Below are positions 1-9,619 of a DNA stretch of 39,050 nucleotides, piece by piece. Under the pieces are notes generated by a model. It was not told the DNA's origin. It saw only the letters and a program-made list of their open reading frames with translations, and made no database searches. The stretch comes from Cetobacterium sp. 2A (GTDB taxonomy: Bacteria > Fusobacteriota > Fusobacteriia > Fusobacteriales > Fusobacteriaceae): positions 1 through 39,050 of the forward strand of contig NZ_JACFAJ010000002.1 of assembly GCF_014250685.1 (NCBI RefSeq), written 5' to 3'. The translations under genes were made by a program, and so were the position numbers. Position 1 is the stretch's first letter; each line of letters opens with the position of its first letter.

Positions 1-10
1 AACTGATTTA

Positions 11-2362
11 GTGAATATAAAGGATTTACTTCCAGAAAAATTGCCAATACTTCCACTTGTTACAAGACCAATTTTTCCAAATATAATGATTCCAATAACT
101 TTTTCAGGAGATGAATTTTTACATTCAATAAAAGAGGCTGAAGAGAAATATGGTGGATTTATGGGATTAGTTTTTGCTAAGGAAGTTGACGAGGATGATT
201 ATTTTAAATCGAATCTTTATACAGTAGGAACCGTTGTTAAAATTCATAAAACAACCCTTCTTTCTCCAAATAGTATGCAAGTTATTGTACAAGGAGTAGG
301 AAGATTTAAGAAAAAAGAAGTTGTTTCATCAGATATTGGAATCTTATGGAGCGTAACGTATAATAAGGAACTAGAAGGGTCACCAACAGATGAAGTTAAA
401 GCATATATGTTAGCTATAATGACATCTCTTAAAGAGATTTTTAAAGTTAATCCAATTTTGCAAGAGGAGTTAAAACTTTTAATGTCTCAAGTTTCTTATG
501 ATAGACCAGGGATTCTTATAGACTTAATATCTTCTATGCTAAAAACAGAAGGAAAAGAACTCCAAACACTTCTTGAAGAATTTGATTTAGAACATCGTTC
601 GAGAAGATTATTAACTATGTTAAAAAAAGAGTTAGAAATCTCACAATTACAAATGAAAATATCTAAACAGATAGATGAAAAAATAAACAAACAACAAAAA
701 GAATATTTTTTAAGAGAACAGCTAAAGGTAATTAAACAAGAACTAGGAATGGAAAAGGATGAAAAATCTGCAGAATTAGATAAGATTAGAGAAAGATTAA
801 AACATATAAAATTATCTCCTGAAGCAAAAGATGTAGTTACGGAACAAATGGAAAAACTAAATCTTTTAGATAAAAGCTCACCAGAATATCATATAACTAG
901 ATCTTATATAGAGTCTATTGTGGAATTACCATGGGGAGTTTATTCAAAAGATAGATTGGATATAAAAAAATCTAAAACAATTTTAGATAAAGACCATTAT
1001 GGTTTAGAAGATGTAAAAACTAATATATTAGAGTTTATAAGTACAGTTATGAAAACTGGAAATGTAAGTGGATCAATACTTTGTTTAGTTGGACCTCCGG
1101 GAGTTGGAAAAACTTCTATTGGAAAATCTATTGCAGAGGCATTAAATAGAAAATTTTATAGATTCTCAGTTGGTGGTATGGTTGATGAAGCTGAGATAAA
1201 AGGGCATAGAAGAACTTATGTTGGTGCTATGCCAGGAAAAATAATTCAAGCATTAAAATTATTAAAGACAACAAATCCTGTAATAATGATAGATGAAATT
1301 GATAAAATAGGAAACAGCTTCAGAGGCGACCCTGCATCGGCACTCCTTGAGGTACTAGATCCAGAGCAAAATAAAGAATTTTTAGATCATTATTTAGATA
1401 TTAGATATGACTTATCAAAAATATTATTTGTAACAACAGCTAACCAATTAGATACAATACCAAGGCCACTACTTGATAGAATGGAAATAATACAATTGCC
1501 AGGATATATTTTAGAAGAGAAGCTTCAAATTGCAACAAAATATTTGATTCCTCATCAGTTAAAAGAACATGGTCTTGATAATAAGGAAATTAGTATTAGT
1601 AAGACTGCATTAGAGGATATGATAGACAAGTATGCAAGAGAGGCCGGAGTTAGAAACCTAGAAAAGGCAATTAAAAAAATAATGAGAAAAGTAACACTTA
1701 AAATAGCTGAGGGAAATACTGAAAAAATCAAAATAACAGATAAAAATTTAGAAGAATATTTAGGAGCTCCAGTATTTGTTACAGAAGAACTGTATCAAAA
1801 AGAAATTCCAGGAGTAACCTTAGGTCTGGCTTGGACTTCTATGGGAGGAGCTACACTATACATAGAAGCTACAAGTATAAGTAATAAAGAGAGTGGATTA
1901 AAGCTTACAGGACAACTTGGAGATGTAATGAAGGAATCAGCAGAAATAGCATACTCATATGTAAGATCTCATCTTTCAACAGATAAAAATTGTCCAGAGG
2001 AGAGAAAGGACTATTTTGATAAAAATAAAATTCACCTTCATGTTCCAGAAGGTGCAACTCCTAAAGACGGTCCGTCGGCTGGAATTACGATGGCACTAGC
2101 ACTTTACTCTTTAGCGATAGATAAACCTGTTAGAAAAGAGCTTGCAATGACAGGAGAGTTAACTCTTACAGGGAAAGTTTTACCAATTGGAGGAGTTAGA
2201 GAAAAAACAATTGCTGCTAGAAGAGTTGGAATAAAAGAACTAATTTTTCCAAAAGATAATAAGAAAGATTTTGATAAATTACCAGATTATATAAGAGAAG
2301 GAATAAAAGCACATTTTGTAAATTACTTTGAAGATGTAATTGATATAGCTATAAAAAAATAA
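11..2362 (+). CDS. lon: ATP-dependent Lon protease
   Basis: Cytosolic AAA+ serine protease that degrades misfolded and regulatory proteins. The order is an N-terminal substrate-binding domain (about residues 10-210), a coiled-coil linker, an AAA+ module with Walker A GPPGVGKT from residue 361 and Walker B IMIDEIDKIG, then a Lon protease domain with PKDGPSAG (Ser689) and GGVREKT (Lys732). The Ser-Lys spacing of 43 matches the family dyad. At 783 residues it is full length. The chosen start is GTG; the frame stays open to the window edge, so the true start may lie upstream. It is convergent with corA and closed by the hairpin at 2371-2413. Confidence 0.96.
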   Translation: MNIKDLLPEKLPILPLVTRPIFPNIMIPITFSGDEFLHSIKEAEEKYGGFMGLVFAKEVDEDDYFKSNLYTVGTVVKIHKTTLLSPNSMQVIVQGVGRFKKKEVVSSDIGILWSVTYNKELEGSPTDEVKAYMLAIMTSLKEIFKVNPILQEELKLLMSQVSYDRPGILIDLISSMLKTEGKELQTLLEEFDLEHRSRRLLTMLKKELEISQLQMKISKQIDEKINKQQKEYFLREQLKVIKQELGMEKDEKSAELDKIRERLKHIKLSPEAKDVVTEQMEKLNLLDKSSPEYHITRSYIESIVELPWGVYSKDRLDIKKSKTILDKDHYGLEDVKTNILEFISTVMKTGNVSGSILCLVGPPGVGKTSIGKSIAEALNRKFYRFSVGGMVDEAEIKGHRRTYVGAMPGKIIQALKLLKTTNPVIMIDEIDKIGNSFRGDPASALLEVLDPEQNKEFLDHYLDIRYDLSKILFVTTANQLDTIPRPLLDRMEIIQLPGYILEEKLQIATKYLIPHQLKEHGLDNKEISISKTALEDMIDKYAREAGVRNLEKAIKKIMRKVTLKIAEGNTEKIKITDKNLEEYLGAPVFVTEELYQKEIPGVTLGLAWTSMGGATLYIEATSISNKESGLKLTGQLGDVMKESAEIAYSYVRSHLSTDKNCPEERKDYFDKNKIHLHVPEGATPKDGPSAGITMALALYSLAIDKPVRKELAMTGELTLTGKVLPIGGVREKTIAARRVGIKELIFPKDNKKDFDKLPDYIREGIKAHFVNYFEDVIDIAIKK

Positions 2363-2370
2363 GTTATTAA

Positions 2371-2413
2371 AAAAAGCAAGAAGGTCTATATATGATTAGA
2401 CTTTCTTGCTTTT
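2371..2413. terminator. Bidirectional terminator between lon and corA
   Basis: Two arms, about 2371-2386 and 2399-2413, pair through AAAAGCAAGAA and TTCTTGCTTTT with a GTC/GAC extension. An A tract precedes and a T tract follows the stem, so it can work in both directions for the convergent lon (+) and corA (-) genes. Confidence 0.85.
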
Positions 2414-2418
2414 GTATT

Positions 2419-3384
2419 TTAAAACATCTCTTTTCTAAATAAAATCCAAGCAAGTAACATACCAAATAGAATTGCCATCAAAAGTACAATGAAAAATCCA
2501 TAAGGAGTATTTGCAAATGGAATTCCGGAAACGTTCATTCCCCATAGTCCAGAAACAATAGTTGGAATAGCAAACACTATTGTTATGGATGTAAGCTTTT
2601 TCATAACAACGTTTAGGTTATTAGAAATAACTGAAGAAAAAGCATCTCTTGTTCCACTCAAAATACTTGAGTAGATATTTGCCATTTCAATTGCTTGTTT
2701 TGTTTCGATTATAACATCTTCAAGTAGCTCTAAATCATCTGGGTATCTTTTAACAATCTCTGTTCTCATCATTCTTTCTAAAACTGCTTCATTTGATTTT
2801 AGAGAAGTTGTAAAGTAAACCAAACTTTTTTCTAATTCGAGCAATAGCATGAGCTCTTCATTTCTCATAGAGTCTTTAAGTTGTTTTTCTATATTATCAC
2901 TTATTCTTCCAATTTGTTTTAGATAGTATAAAAAATATGTAGAGTTTCTAAATAGTAATTGTAGAATAAATCTAGTTTTTTTATAAGTAAAGAAACTTTT
3001 GATTTTTCCATTTATAAATTCTTCAATAAGAGGAAACTTAGTAGTGGATACAGTAATGATATTATCATTTAGTAGTATTATACCTAAAGGCATAGTTGTA
3101 AATGAACATCTATTTTGTTCGCTGTGCACTGGAACGTCGATAATAACCAGAATTAAGCTCTCGTCGATTTCAAGACGCGCTTTCTCCTCTTCATCAAGAG
3201 CAGCTCTAATATGCTCTTCAGGGATGTCAAAAGCGGTAGTTATAACCTTTATCTCCTCTTCAGTTGGGTGAGAAAGGTGAATCCATGTATTTTTTTCTTT
3301 TAATTTTTCAATTTCAAGATTTTCTCCGATGACAAAAGTCTTTTTTTCAAGCAAATCATTATGACTTTTATATATTTTTATCAT
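2419..3384 (-). CDS. corA: CorA-family magnesium/divalent cation transporter
   Basis: Pentameric inner-membrane channel for Mg2+ (possibly Co2+ or Ni2+). The 321-residue protein has a large cytoplasmic N-terminal domain, a long helical segment rich in Glu/Leu (about 150-245) and two C-terminal membrane helices. The signature GMN is at residues 282-284 (LWGMNVSG), at the mouth of the pore after the first membrane helix. The ATG start follows GGAGG. The dnaN stop codon lies only 8 bases upstream, so the two are probably co-transcribed from the dnaN promoter. Family membership is clear; the exact ion is inferred. Confidence 0.9.
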   Translation of the reverse strand: MIKIYKSHNDLLEKKTFVIGENLEIEKLKEKNTWIHLSHPTEEEIKVITTAFDIPEEHIRAALDEEEKARLEIDESLILVIIDVPVHSEQNRCSFTTMPLGIILLNDNIITVSTTKFPLIEEFINGKIKSFFTYKKTRFILQLLFRNSTYFLYYLKQIGRISDNIEKQLKDSMRNEELMLLLELEKSLVYFTTSLKSNEAVLERMMRTEIVKRYPDDLELLEDVIIETKQAIEMANIYSSILSGTRDAFSSVISNNLNVVMKKLTSITIVFAIPTIVSGLWGMNVSGIPFANTPYGFFIVLLMAILFGMLLAWILFRKEMF

Positions 3385-3392
3385 AATGCCTC

Positions 3393-4484
3393 CTAGTCTC
3401 TTAATGCAAGAGGCATTAGGATATATTTATAAGAATTATTTTCATATTCTGAAATTTCAAACATAGCTGACGATGAACTACATTTAATAATTGTATTTTT
3501 AGAAATATTATCTATAAATTCATATAGATATTTTATATTAAGAGAGCATTTTAAATCGTCACCATTTTTAATCATGTTAACTTTTTGGTTTATTTTGGCT
3601 TTACCAGAATGAGCACTCATAACTAAATTCTTTCCAGCAAAGTTTAAAAGAGCTCCATTTTTAGTTTCAACACTTGTTCTAGCAACAGTTAAAACTTTTT
3701 TTAATGCGCTTTTAAGTTCAATAGTATTAAATTCCATTTCTTTTGAAAAAGAGGAATTTGATAAAATTCCACTAAAACTAGGGAATGGTAAATTAATTGC
3801 TTTACTAGAGAAATAGCTATTACTCCATTTGAAAATAATTAAATTGTCATTGTATCCAATTGTTATATCTTCATTTGAATCTTTTAATAATTTACAAATA
3901 ATATTAACGCTTTCTAAAGGTAAAGAAAATTCTTTTTCAATACTAGACTCAGCTTCAGAACTTAAAAAAATAAGTCTATAAGAATCTGTAGAAGCTATTT
4001 GGATTTCATTATTTTTAAATATAATTCTAAGGCAATTAATTGCCATGTTTTCATTAGAAGTTGCTGCAGCAAATTTTGTTTTATCTAAAAGTTTTACAAA
4101 TTTTGAGCTATTGATTTTAGAAATTTCTGTGAATTTAATTTCTTCAACTTCAGGATACTGTTCAGAATCTAAAACTAAGAATTCTGCTCCATGAATCATT
4201 AAAGTTTCTTTGTTAAGAGAAAATTTTATAAACTCATCATCTAAGAGCTTGATATATTCTAAAGCTAAGAAAGGTTTTAAAATTACAACACCATTCTCTT
4301 CTATATCACCTTCGGATGTTTTTATAAAGTTTATTTCTAAATTAGTTCCTGTAAAAATTATTCTATTATCTAAAGCCTCTATTTTTAAACCTGATATTAT
4401 GGGCTTAATGGGATTTTCTTTTAATATATTATTAAAATCCGAAAGAATTTCAACTAATTTATTTCTATTTATAGAAAAAATCAT
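3393..4484 (-). CDS. dnaN: DNA polymerase III beta subunit (sliding clamp)
   Basis: Ring-forming processivity clamp of the replicative polymerase. The 363-residue length, the three repeated clamp-fold domains and the C-terminal YILMPLALRD (compare the family ending IMPMRL) fit the family. The longest frame starts at a TTG at 4496, but that codon lies inside the Shine-Dalgarno sequence GGAGGT. The ATG at 4484, five bases after it, is the likely start. dnaA and recF are not adjacent, so this is not the classical oriC layout; the gene pairs with corA instead. Its promoter is at 4514-4542. Confidence 0.9.
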   Translation of the reverse strand: MIFSINRNKLVEILSDFNNILKENPIKPIISGLKIEALDNRIIFTGTNLEINFIKTSEGDIEENGVVILKPFLALEYIKLLDDEFIKFSLNKETLMIHGAEFLVLDSEQYPEVEEIKFTEISKINSSKFVKLLDKTKFAAATSNENMAINCLRIIFKNNEIQIASTDSYRLIFLSSEAESSIEKEFSLPLESVNIICKLLKDSNEDITIGYNDNLIIFKWSNSYFSSKAINLPFPSFSGILSNSSFSKEMEFNTIELKSALKKVLTVARTSVETKNGALLNFAGKNLVMSAHSGKAKINQKVNMIKNGDDLKCSLNIKYLYEFIDNISKNTIIKCSSSSAMFEISEYENNSYKYILMPLALRD

Positions 4485-4513
4485 AGTTACCTCCAAAAAA
4501 GTCTTTTAAAAAA

Positions 4514-4542
4514 ATTATACACTATTATGTAAACTCTTACAA
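4514..4542 (-). promoter_or_regulatory. Promoter of dnaN-corA
   Basis: On the minus strand there is a TTGTAA -35 box (4537-4542), a 17-base spacer and a perfect TATAAT -10 box (4514-4519), about 30 bases upstream of the dnaN ATG. Confidence 0.7.
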
Positions 4543-4565
4543 GAAAATATATTTTGTGCTATATT
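4537..4565 (+). promoter_or_regulatory. Divergent promoter of the Na+/Ca2+ exchanger gene
   Basis: The same six bases that form the dnaN -35 read TTACAA on the plus strand. They are followed after 17 bases by TATATT (4560-4565), upstream of the exchanger ATG at 4610. The two divergent promoters would therefore share -35 bases, so their polymerases could compete. Confidence 0.45.
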
Positions 4566-4609
4566 ATAAAGATATAAAAATAATTAAATAATTAGGAGGA
4601 TTGTGTATA

Positions 4610-5548
4610 ATGGCTTTTGTAATGATGATAATTGGGGTAATTGCCTTAGTTTATGGAGCGAATTTTTTAGTAGATGGAGCTTCAGTAATAGCTAAAAGAT
4701 CAATATTCCAAACTTAGTGATAGGACTTACGATAGTTGCATTTGGAACATCTGCACCTGAGCTTGTTGTAAATGTAATTGCCTCTGTACAAGGGCATTCA
4801 GCTATAACGTTAGGAAATGTAATAGGAAGTAATCTTATTAATACTCTAGTAATCTTAGGAATAACAGCATTAATATATCCTTTAACAGTAAGTAAAACAA
4901 CGACATATGTAGAAATTCCAATGTCTTTATTGGCTGCATTTATTGTTTTTCTTATGGCAAATGATATGTACTTTGATGGAATTACTTCAGTAATAGGAAA
5001 AGTAGATGGATCTATACTGCTATTATTCTTTTTAATCTTTTTAGCTTATAATTTTTACTTGATGGTATCTTCAAAAGAAGAGGAAGAGTTAGAAATAAAA
5101 AATTATACTCCTTAGTAGCAAGTTTAGCTTTTGTAGGGGGATTAGTTCTATTAATTTTAGGTGGAAAATTTATAGTTGATTCTGCGGTTGAAATAGCTTC
5201 TGGCTTTGGAGTGTCAGAAAGAATAATATCTCTTACTGTCGTAGCACTGGAACATCTCTTCCGGAACTTGCAACATCGGTTGTAGCAGCTATGAAAAAGA
5301 ACTCTGATTTAGCAATAGGAAATGTCGTAGGATCAAATATATTTAATATATTCTTTATTTTAGGAATATCTACAAGTATAGCTCCTATAACTATGATGCC
5401 TGGATCTAATTTAGAGATAGGTATAAATGTTTTTGCTAGTTTACTATTGTTATTATTTGTTGCTAGAAAGAAAAACCTTCAAAGATGGCAGGGAGCTATT
5501 ATGATTGGGGTTTATGGAATATATCTTATTAAATTATTAAATTCTTAA
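4610..5548 (+). pseudogene. Na+/Ca2+ exchanger (CaCA family), three frame breaks
   Basis: Inner-membrane cation/Ca2+ antiporter of the YrbG-like CaCA type. The ATG at 4610 follows TTAGGAGG. The frame breaks near 4697, 5098 and 5251, each repairable by adding one base (an A in AAAA, an A in AAAAAA, a G or T at the third). Repaired, it is about 313 residues with both alpha repeats: GLTIVAFGTSAPELVVNV early and VALGTSLPELATSV later, the latter followed by GNVVGSNIFN. The rest of the protein is well preserved, which favours sequencing error over old decay, but a recent pseudogene is possible. A terminator follows at 5551-5593. Confidence 0.8.
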
Positions 5549-5550
5549 TA

Positions 5551-5593
5551 AAAAAAGCTGATTGGAACAATTTACATTCCAACCAGCTTTTTT
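5551..5593. terminator. Bidirectional terminator, exchanger / potD-like
   Basis: A near-perfect stem of 17 positions (5551-5567 with 5577-5593), containing AAAAAAGCTG and CAGCTTTTTT around a nine-base loop. It lies between the convergent exchanger and polyamine-binding genes. Confidence 0.85.
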
Positions 5594-5602
5594 ATTATTT
5601 TA

Positions 5603-6629
5603 TTAATCAACCATTATTTCTTGCCAATATTTATTTTGAATATCTAAAGTTTTCTTGATATCTCTTAAAATTTCAGATCCTTTTAAATCCTCCATTTTGT
5701 AAATTGGTTCAACTTCAATAAGTTCTCTAGCAGGAACATTTATTGATGGAAGTTCTAAATGCTCAGAAACAAGTTTATAATTTTCGGGTCTATGAATAAA
5801 TTCTAAGAACTTATAAGCTGCTTCCTTATTAGGAGCATCTTTTAGTATTACAAATGAATCAACATATGCAGTATCACCCTTCTCAGGAATATATAAAGTC
5901 TGTATGTGCTCTTTGTTCTTCATCAAGTTCTTGATAAATATTTCAGCATAACCGTGAACTACCCAAAAATCTCCATTTGCAAATCCTTTACCAAAAGATT
6001 CAGAATCAATTTAGCAATATTTTTCTTCCATTTTTTAACAAGATCAGAAGCTTGAGCAATAGCAGTTTCATCTTCTATAGTTTGAGAATATCCTAAAGTT
6101 CCTAAAGCAGATGTTAGAACCTCTCTCATATCGTCTAATAAAGTCATTCTACCAGCTAAGTCTGTTCTCTCATAGATTGTATAGTCTCTTGGATAGTCTT
6201 TAACATATTTTGTATTTACAGCAATTCCAGTTGATCCCATAATATAAGGAACAGCGTAAGAATTATCTTTGTCAAAATATTGAATCTTTTCAAGAACCAT
6301 TGGATCTATATTATCAAACGTAGGAAGTTTACTTTTATCCAATTTTTCTAACATATTTTCATTCATTAAAATCTCAACATAATCTGTAGAAGGAGTAACT
6401 ATATCGTAACCCTTTCCTCCAGCTTTTAATTTAGCAAACATCTCTTCATTAGAAGAATAAATATCTTCGATAACCTTAATTCCTGTTTCTTTTTCAAAAT
6501 TATCAAAAATTTCACTTGGAACGTAATCAGCCCATCCATAAAGATAAAGAACTTTGTTATTTCAGTCTTATTGTCTCCACATGAAACAAGCAAAAATAGT
6601 AGTGAAATAAAAATACCAAATTTTTTCAT
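5603..6629 (-). pseudogene. potD: PotD-like polyamine-binding lipoprotein, two frame breaks
   Basis: Periplasmic substrate-binding component of a spermidine/putrescine-type ABC importer. It starts with a lipoprotein signal (MKKFGIFISLLFLLVSCGDN, acylated Cys after LLVS). The frame breaks near 6560 (an AAA run that should be AAAA) and near 6012 (again one A missing). Repaired, it is about 342 residues, the usual PotD length, with VLYLYGWADYVPSEIFDNF, YDIVTPSTDYV and PYIMGSTGIAVN. No permease or ATPase genes (potABC) are adjacent, so it would serve a transporter encoded elsewhere. The breaks are either consensus errors or a fresh pseudogene. Confidence 0.8.
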
Positions 6630-6667
6630 TTAAAAAATCCTCCTAATAAAAAAAATACAATAGATAA

Positions 6668-6696
6668 ATTCTAGTATATTTTTTAAATTAAGTCAA
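6668..6696 (-). promoter_or_regulatory. Promoter of the potD-like gene
   Basis: On the minus strand TTGACT (6691-6696), a 17-base spacer and TAGAAT (6668-6673), about 40 bases upstream of the ATG at 6629. This is a good housekeeping-type promoter. Confidence 0.7.
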
Positions 6697-6822
6697 GCAT
6701 CTGTAGATTTAATGATTTTATAAAGTTATTTAAGATAGAAAAAAAATTCTATTTTATAACCACTATTAAAAACAATTAGTTGTATAAACATGAGTTCTTT
6801 AAAAAAATCATAGATATATTTT

Positions 6823-7903
6823 TCAAAAAACAAGAGAGTTATCTAGTGCTATTTTTAATAAATTACACATTAATTTAACAATGGAAACTGTCTTATGATT
6901 TTTAAAATTTTCATTTAAAAAAAATAGTAGCATCTTCTTTAAAAATAATAAACTTTTCTTCTGAAAGGGTAGTTCAGATAACTTTGTTAAAAAGATTATA
7001 GATTTTTCAGAATCTCCATCTAAAATAGCCTCTAAAATTCTAATAAAATTTTTTCTTTAATATCTGTAATTTCAATCATTCTATAGCAATTTCTAAATAA
7101 AAATTATCGTCATCTTCAACTACTATATCTTTATCAGAAAGATTACTTGTAAATATTCCAATCTCCAATGCATATATAAGCCTTGTCCTTATTATATTCA
7201 AAGCTGCATCCTTTTTTAGAAGGTTTTTTCTGAGTGCTATACTCAAAGGTCTTCCATTTTCTATAAATTCTGAAACCCACACATCAGGTTCAGAAAGATA
7301 TGGGAAAGATTTTGAAAACTTTAAATGCTCAAGTTCAGGATATTTAGTTAAAAATAGTTCTTTCTTTTCTTTTAATTTTAACAGATTTTCATTCTCGAGT
7401 TTTAAATCATATTCTATAGACATAGAATTATTACAAAAGTCTGTAAAACTTTTAAGATTTTTCGAAATATCAATTCCAGGAACATAATTAGAAACAGATT
7501 CTAATCTTTCTAAAGAGCTAATATTTTTTAAAATTTCTTCTTTATTTTTTCTAAGGACTTTAATAGATACATAAACTCTAGACTTTAAAACCCCTTTAAA
7601 AAAGTTCGAAGTTTCTGAAACTTCAAATGGTTCATCGTCAAAATATTCTAAATTGAAAAGTAAAGGAATTTTTCTATTTAAACTTTTGATTAAATCATTT
7701 TTTTCTCCCCTGCTTCTATTGTTATATAGAGAAAGTAATTGATAAATAACATCAACATCCATAATATCAATTCTAGAACTATAGTACTCAAGAGCTTGAA
7801 CTCCAAAAAAGTCCAATTCTTTAATAAACTTATTATCAGGAATTTCATTTAAATCAAGTGTATGAAGTAATTTTAGCATTTTAAAAGTAAACGTATAAAC
7901 CAC
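6823..7903 (-). pseudogene. Degenerate UbiB/AarF (ABC1)-like pseudokinase, two frame breaks
   Basis: The first 275 codons read on without interruption. One missing base near 7078 and another near 7050 separate a 3' part that ends at 6823; repaired, it is about 360 residues. I assign the family from pattern: FFGVQALEYYSSRIDIM resembles the KxGQ-region helix, FDDEPFEVSETSNFFKG the modified nucleotide loop, YVSIKV the VAIK strand, VWVSEFIENGRPL the hinge, and ILEAILDGDSEKS the C-terminal helix. The Gln-Gly order, the catalytic-loop HADPHPGN and the DFG Asp are not visible, so it is probably catalytically dead. The apparent GTG start at 7903 overlaps GGAGGTG; the ATG at 7879 is an alternative. 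Confidence 0.5.
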
Positions 7904-7990
7904 CTCCTTTTTTTAAGTTTACCATGATTTTATAGAAATTACTTTAAAATTAATGTATAATATTCTTTAGATAAAAATTTAGGAGGACAC

Positions 7991-8767
7991 ATGGAATTTA
8001 TAGTTAGTAAAGATAATGAAACCTTTAAAAAAATTAAAAAATTGAAAACAAAAAAATATAGAGATTTAGAAAAAATGTTTATAGCAGAAGGAATAAAATT
8101 TTTAGATTTTAATAAAATTCCAGAAATTATAGTAATATCAGAAAAAATTAAAGATGAAGAAAATATACAAAATAGATTAAACAAATTCGATTGTAAAAAA
8201 ATAGTAATCAACGAAAAATTATTTTCACAGTTAACATCTCAAGAAAACTCGCAAGGGATTATTATCGTATACAAATCCGAAGAACCTTCAATAGATAAAA
8301 TGTCCGATAATATTATAGTATTAAATAAAGTGTCTGACCCTGGAAACCTTGGAACTATCATAAGAGTTGCAGACTCTGCTGGTTTTAAAGATATATTAAT
8401 CACCAAAGGAAGTGTCGACCACTATAATGAAAAAGTAGTGAGAAGCAGTATGGGATCAATTTTTAATATAAACATTTATTATATAGAAGAAACTGAATTA
8501 GTAAAATTCTTAAAAACAAAACAATATAATATAATATCTACAGCATTAGAATCAGATTCAGTTCCATATACAGATATGTGTTTATTAGAAAAAAATGCAA
8601 TTATATTTGGAAATGAGGGGAATGGAATAGAAGCTAGTATATTAAAAGAAAGTGACCAGAAAATTATAATTCCAATTTATGGAACTGCTGAATCATTAAA
8701 TGTTGCAATGGCTTCTGGAATAATTTTATATGAAATAAGAAATAAAATAATAAAAAGAGGTAACTAA
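7991..8767 (+). CDS. TrmH/SpoU-family RNA 2'-O-methyltransferase
   Basis: SAM-dependent methylation of a ribose 2'-OH in rRNA or tRNA; the exact target cannot be read from the sequence. The 258-residue protein has an N-terminal substrate-binding domain (about 1-100) and a SPOUT knot domain with the three motifs: GNLGTIIRVADSAG with its distal Asn/Arg, IIFGNEGNGI, and IPIYGTAESLNVAMASGI. The ATG follows TAGGAGGACAC. Its TAA overlaps the ATG of the next gene (TAATG), so the two are translationally coupled. Confidence 0.9.
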   Translation: MEFIVSKDNETFKKIKKLKTKKYRDLEKMFIAEGIKFLDFNKIPEIIVISEKIKDEENIQNRLNKFDCKKIVINEKLFSQLTSQENSQGIIIVYKSEEPSIDKMSDNIIVLNKVSDPGNLGTIIRVADSAGFKDILITKGSVDHYNEKVVRSSMGSIFNINIYYIEETELVKFLKTKQYNIISTALESDSVPYTDMCLLEKNAIIFGNEGNGIEASILKESDQKIIIPIYGTAESLNVAMASGIILYEIRNKIIKRGN

Positions 8768-9561
8768 TGATTAAACTAATTGTTACAGATATGGATGGAA
8801 CATTACTAAATGATGAAAAAGAAATAAATAATGAGTTCTGGGAAATTTTTGAAAAATTAAAAGATAAAAATATATTATTTGCGATTGCTAGTGGAAGACA
8901 ATATTATAATTTATTAAAAAACTTTGAATCTATTAGAAATGACTTACTTTTTATAGCTGAAAATGGAACTTATGTAGTTAAAGATAATATTGAATTATTT
9001 TGTAATTCTATGAATCAAGAATCTATAGTTGAACTTGTTGAGTTAGGAAGAAAACTTCCTACTTCAAATATCGTTTTATGTGGAAAAAATAGTGCCTATA
9101 TTGAATGTAATGAAGATTCGTTTATCAATGAAGTAAAAAAATACTATGAAAGATACGAAATCGTAGACGATATATTAAAAGTTAAAGATGAGGTGTTAAA
9201 AGTTACATTTTGTGATTTAACTGGAACAGAATTAAATGTTTATCCTCATTTTCAAAAGTATGAAATTATCTATAAAGTTGCTATTTCAGGAGAAATTTGG
9301 CTAGATATTACAAATTTAGATGCTGATAAAGGTGAGGCTATTCTCCAGATTCAAAATCTTTTAAACATAACATATGATGAAACTATGGTTTTTGGAGATT
9401 ATTTAAATGATTTAGAAATGATGTCGACAGCAAAATATAGTTTTGCTATGGAAAATGCACATCCTAAATTAAAAGAAGTTTCAAATTTTATAGCAAAAAA
9501 CAATAATGAAAATGGTGTAATTGAGACAATAAAAGATAAAATATTTAATAAGAAGGATTAA
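8767..9561 (+). CDS. Cof-type HAD hydrolase (sugar/flavin phosphatase-like)
   Basis: Cytosolic Mg2+-dependent phosphatase of the haloacid dehalogenase superfamily, Cof/YbiV branch. Motif I is DMDGTLLND (nucleophile Asp8, acid/base Asp10), motif II ASGRQYY, and motif III/IV DADKGEA followed by GDYLNDLEMM. The cap domain lies between motifs II and III, as in type C2 members. At 264 residues it is full length. It overlaps the methyltransferase stop by one base. Substrates of this family are broad (sugar phosphates, flavin or pyridoxal phosphates), so no specific substrate is assigned. Confidence 0.88.
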   Translation: MIKLIVTDMDGTLLNDEKEINNEFWEIFEKLKDKNILFAIASGRQYYNLLKNFESIRNDLLFIAENGTYVVKDNIELFCNSMNQESIVELVELGRKLPTSNIVLCGKNSAYIECNEDSFINEVKKYYERYEIVDDILKVKDEVLKVTFCDLTGTELNVYPHFQKYEIIYKVAISGEIWLDITNLDADKGEAILQIQNLLNITYDETMVFGDYLNDLEMMSTAKYSFAMENAHPKLKEVSNFIAKNNNENGVIETIKDKIFNKKD

Positions 9562-9619
9562 GTTCGTTTGCAAAGAATAGAAAATGGACAAAGTAAAATA
9601 AAAGGAGATGATTTAAATT

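Noticed and set aside
3393..4484. Replication origin near dnaN
   Set aside because: No dnaA, no DnaA-box cluster seen; dnaN is simply paired with corA.
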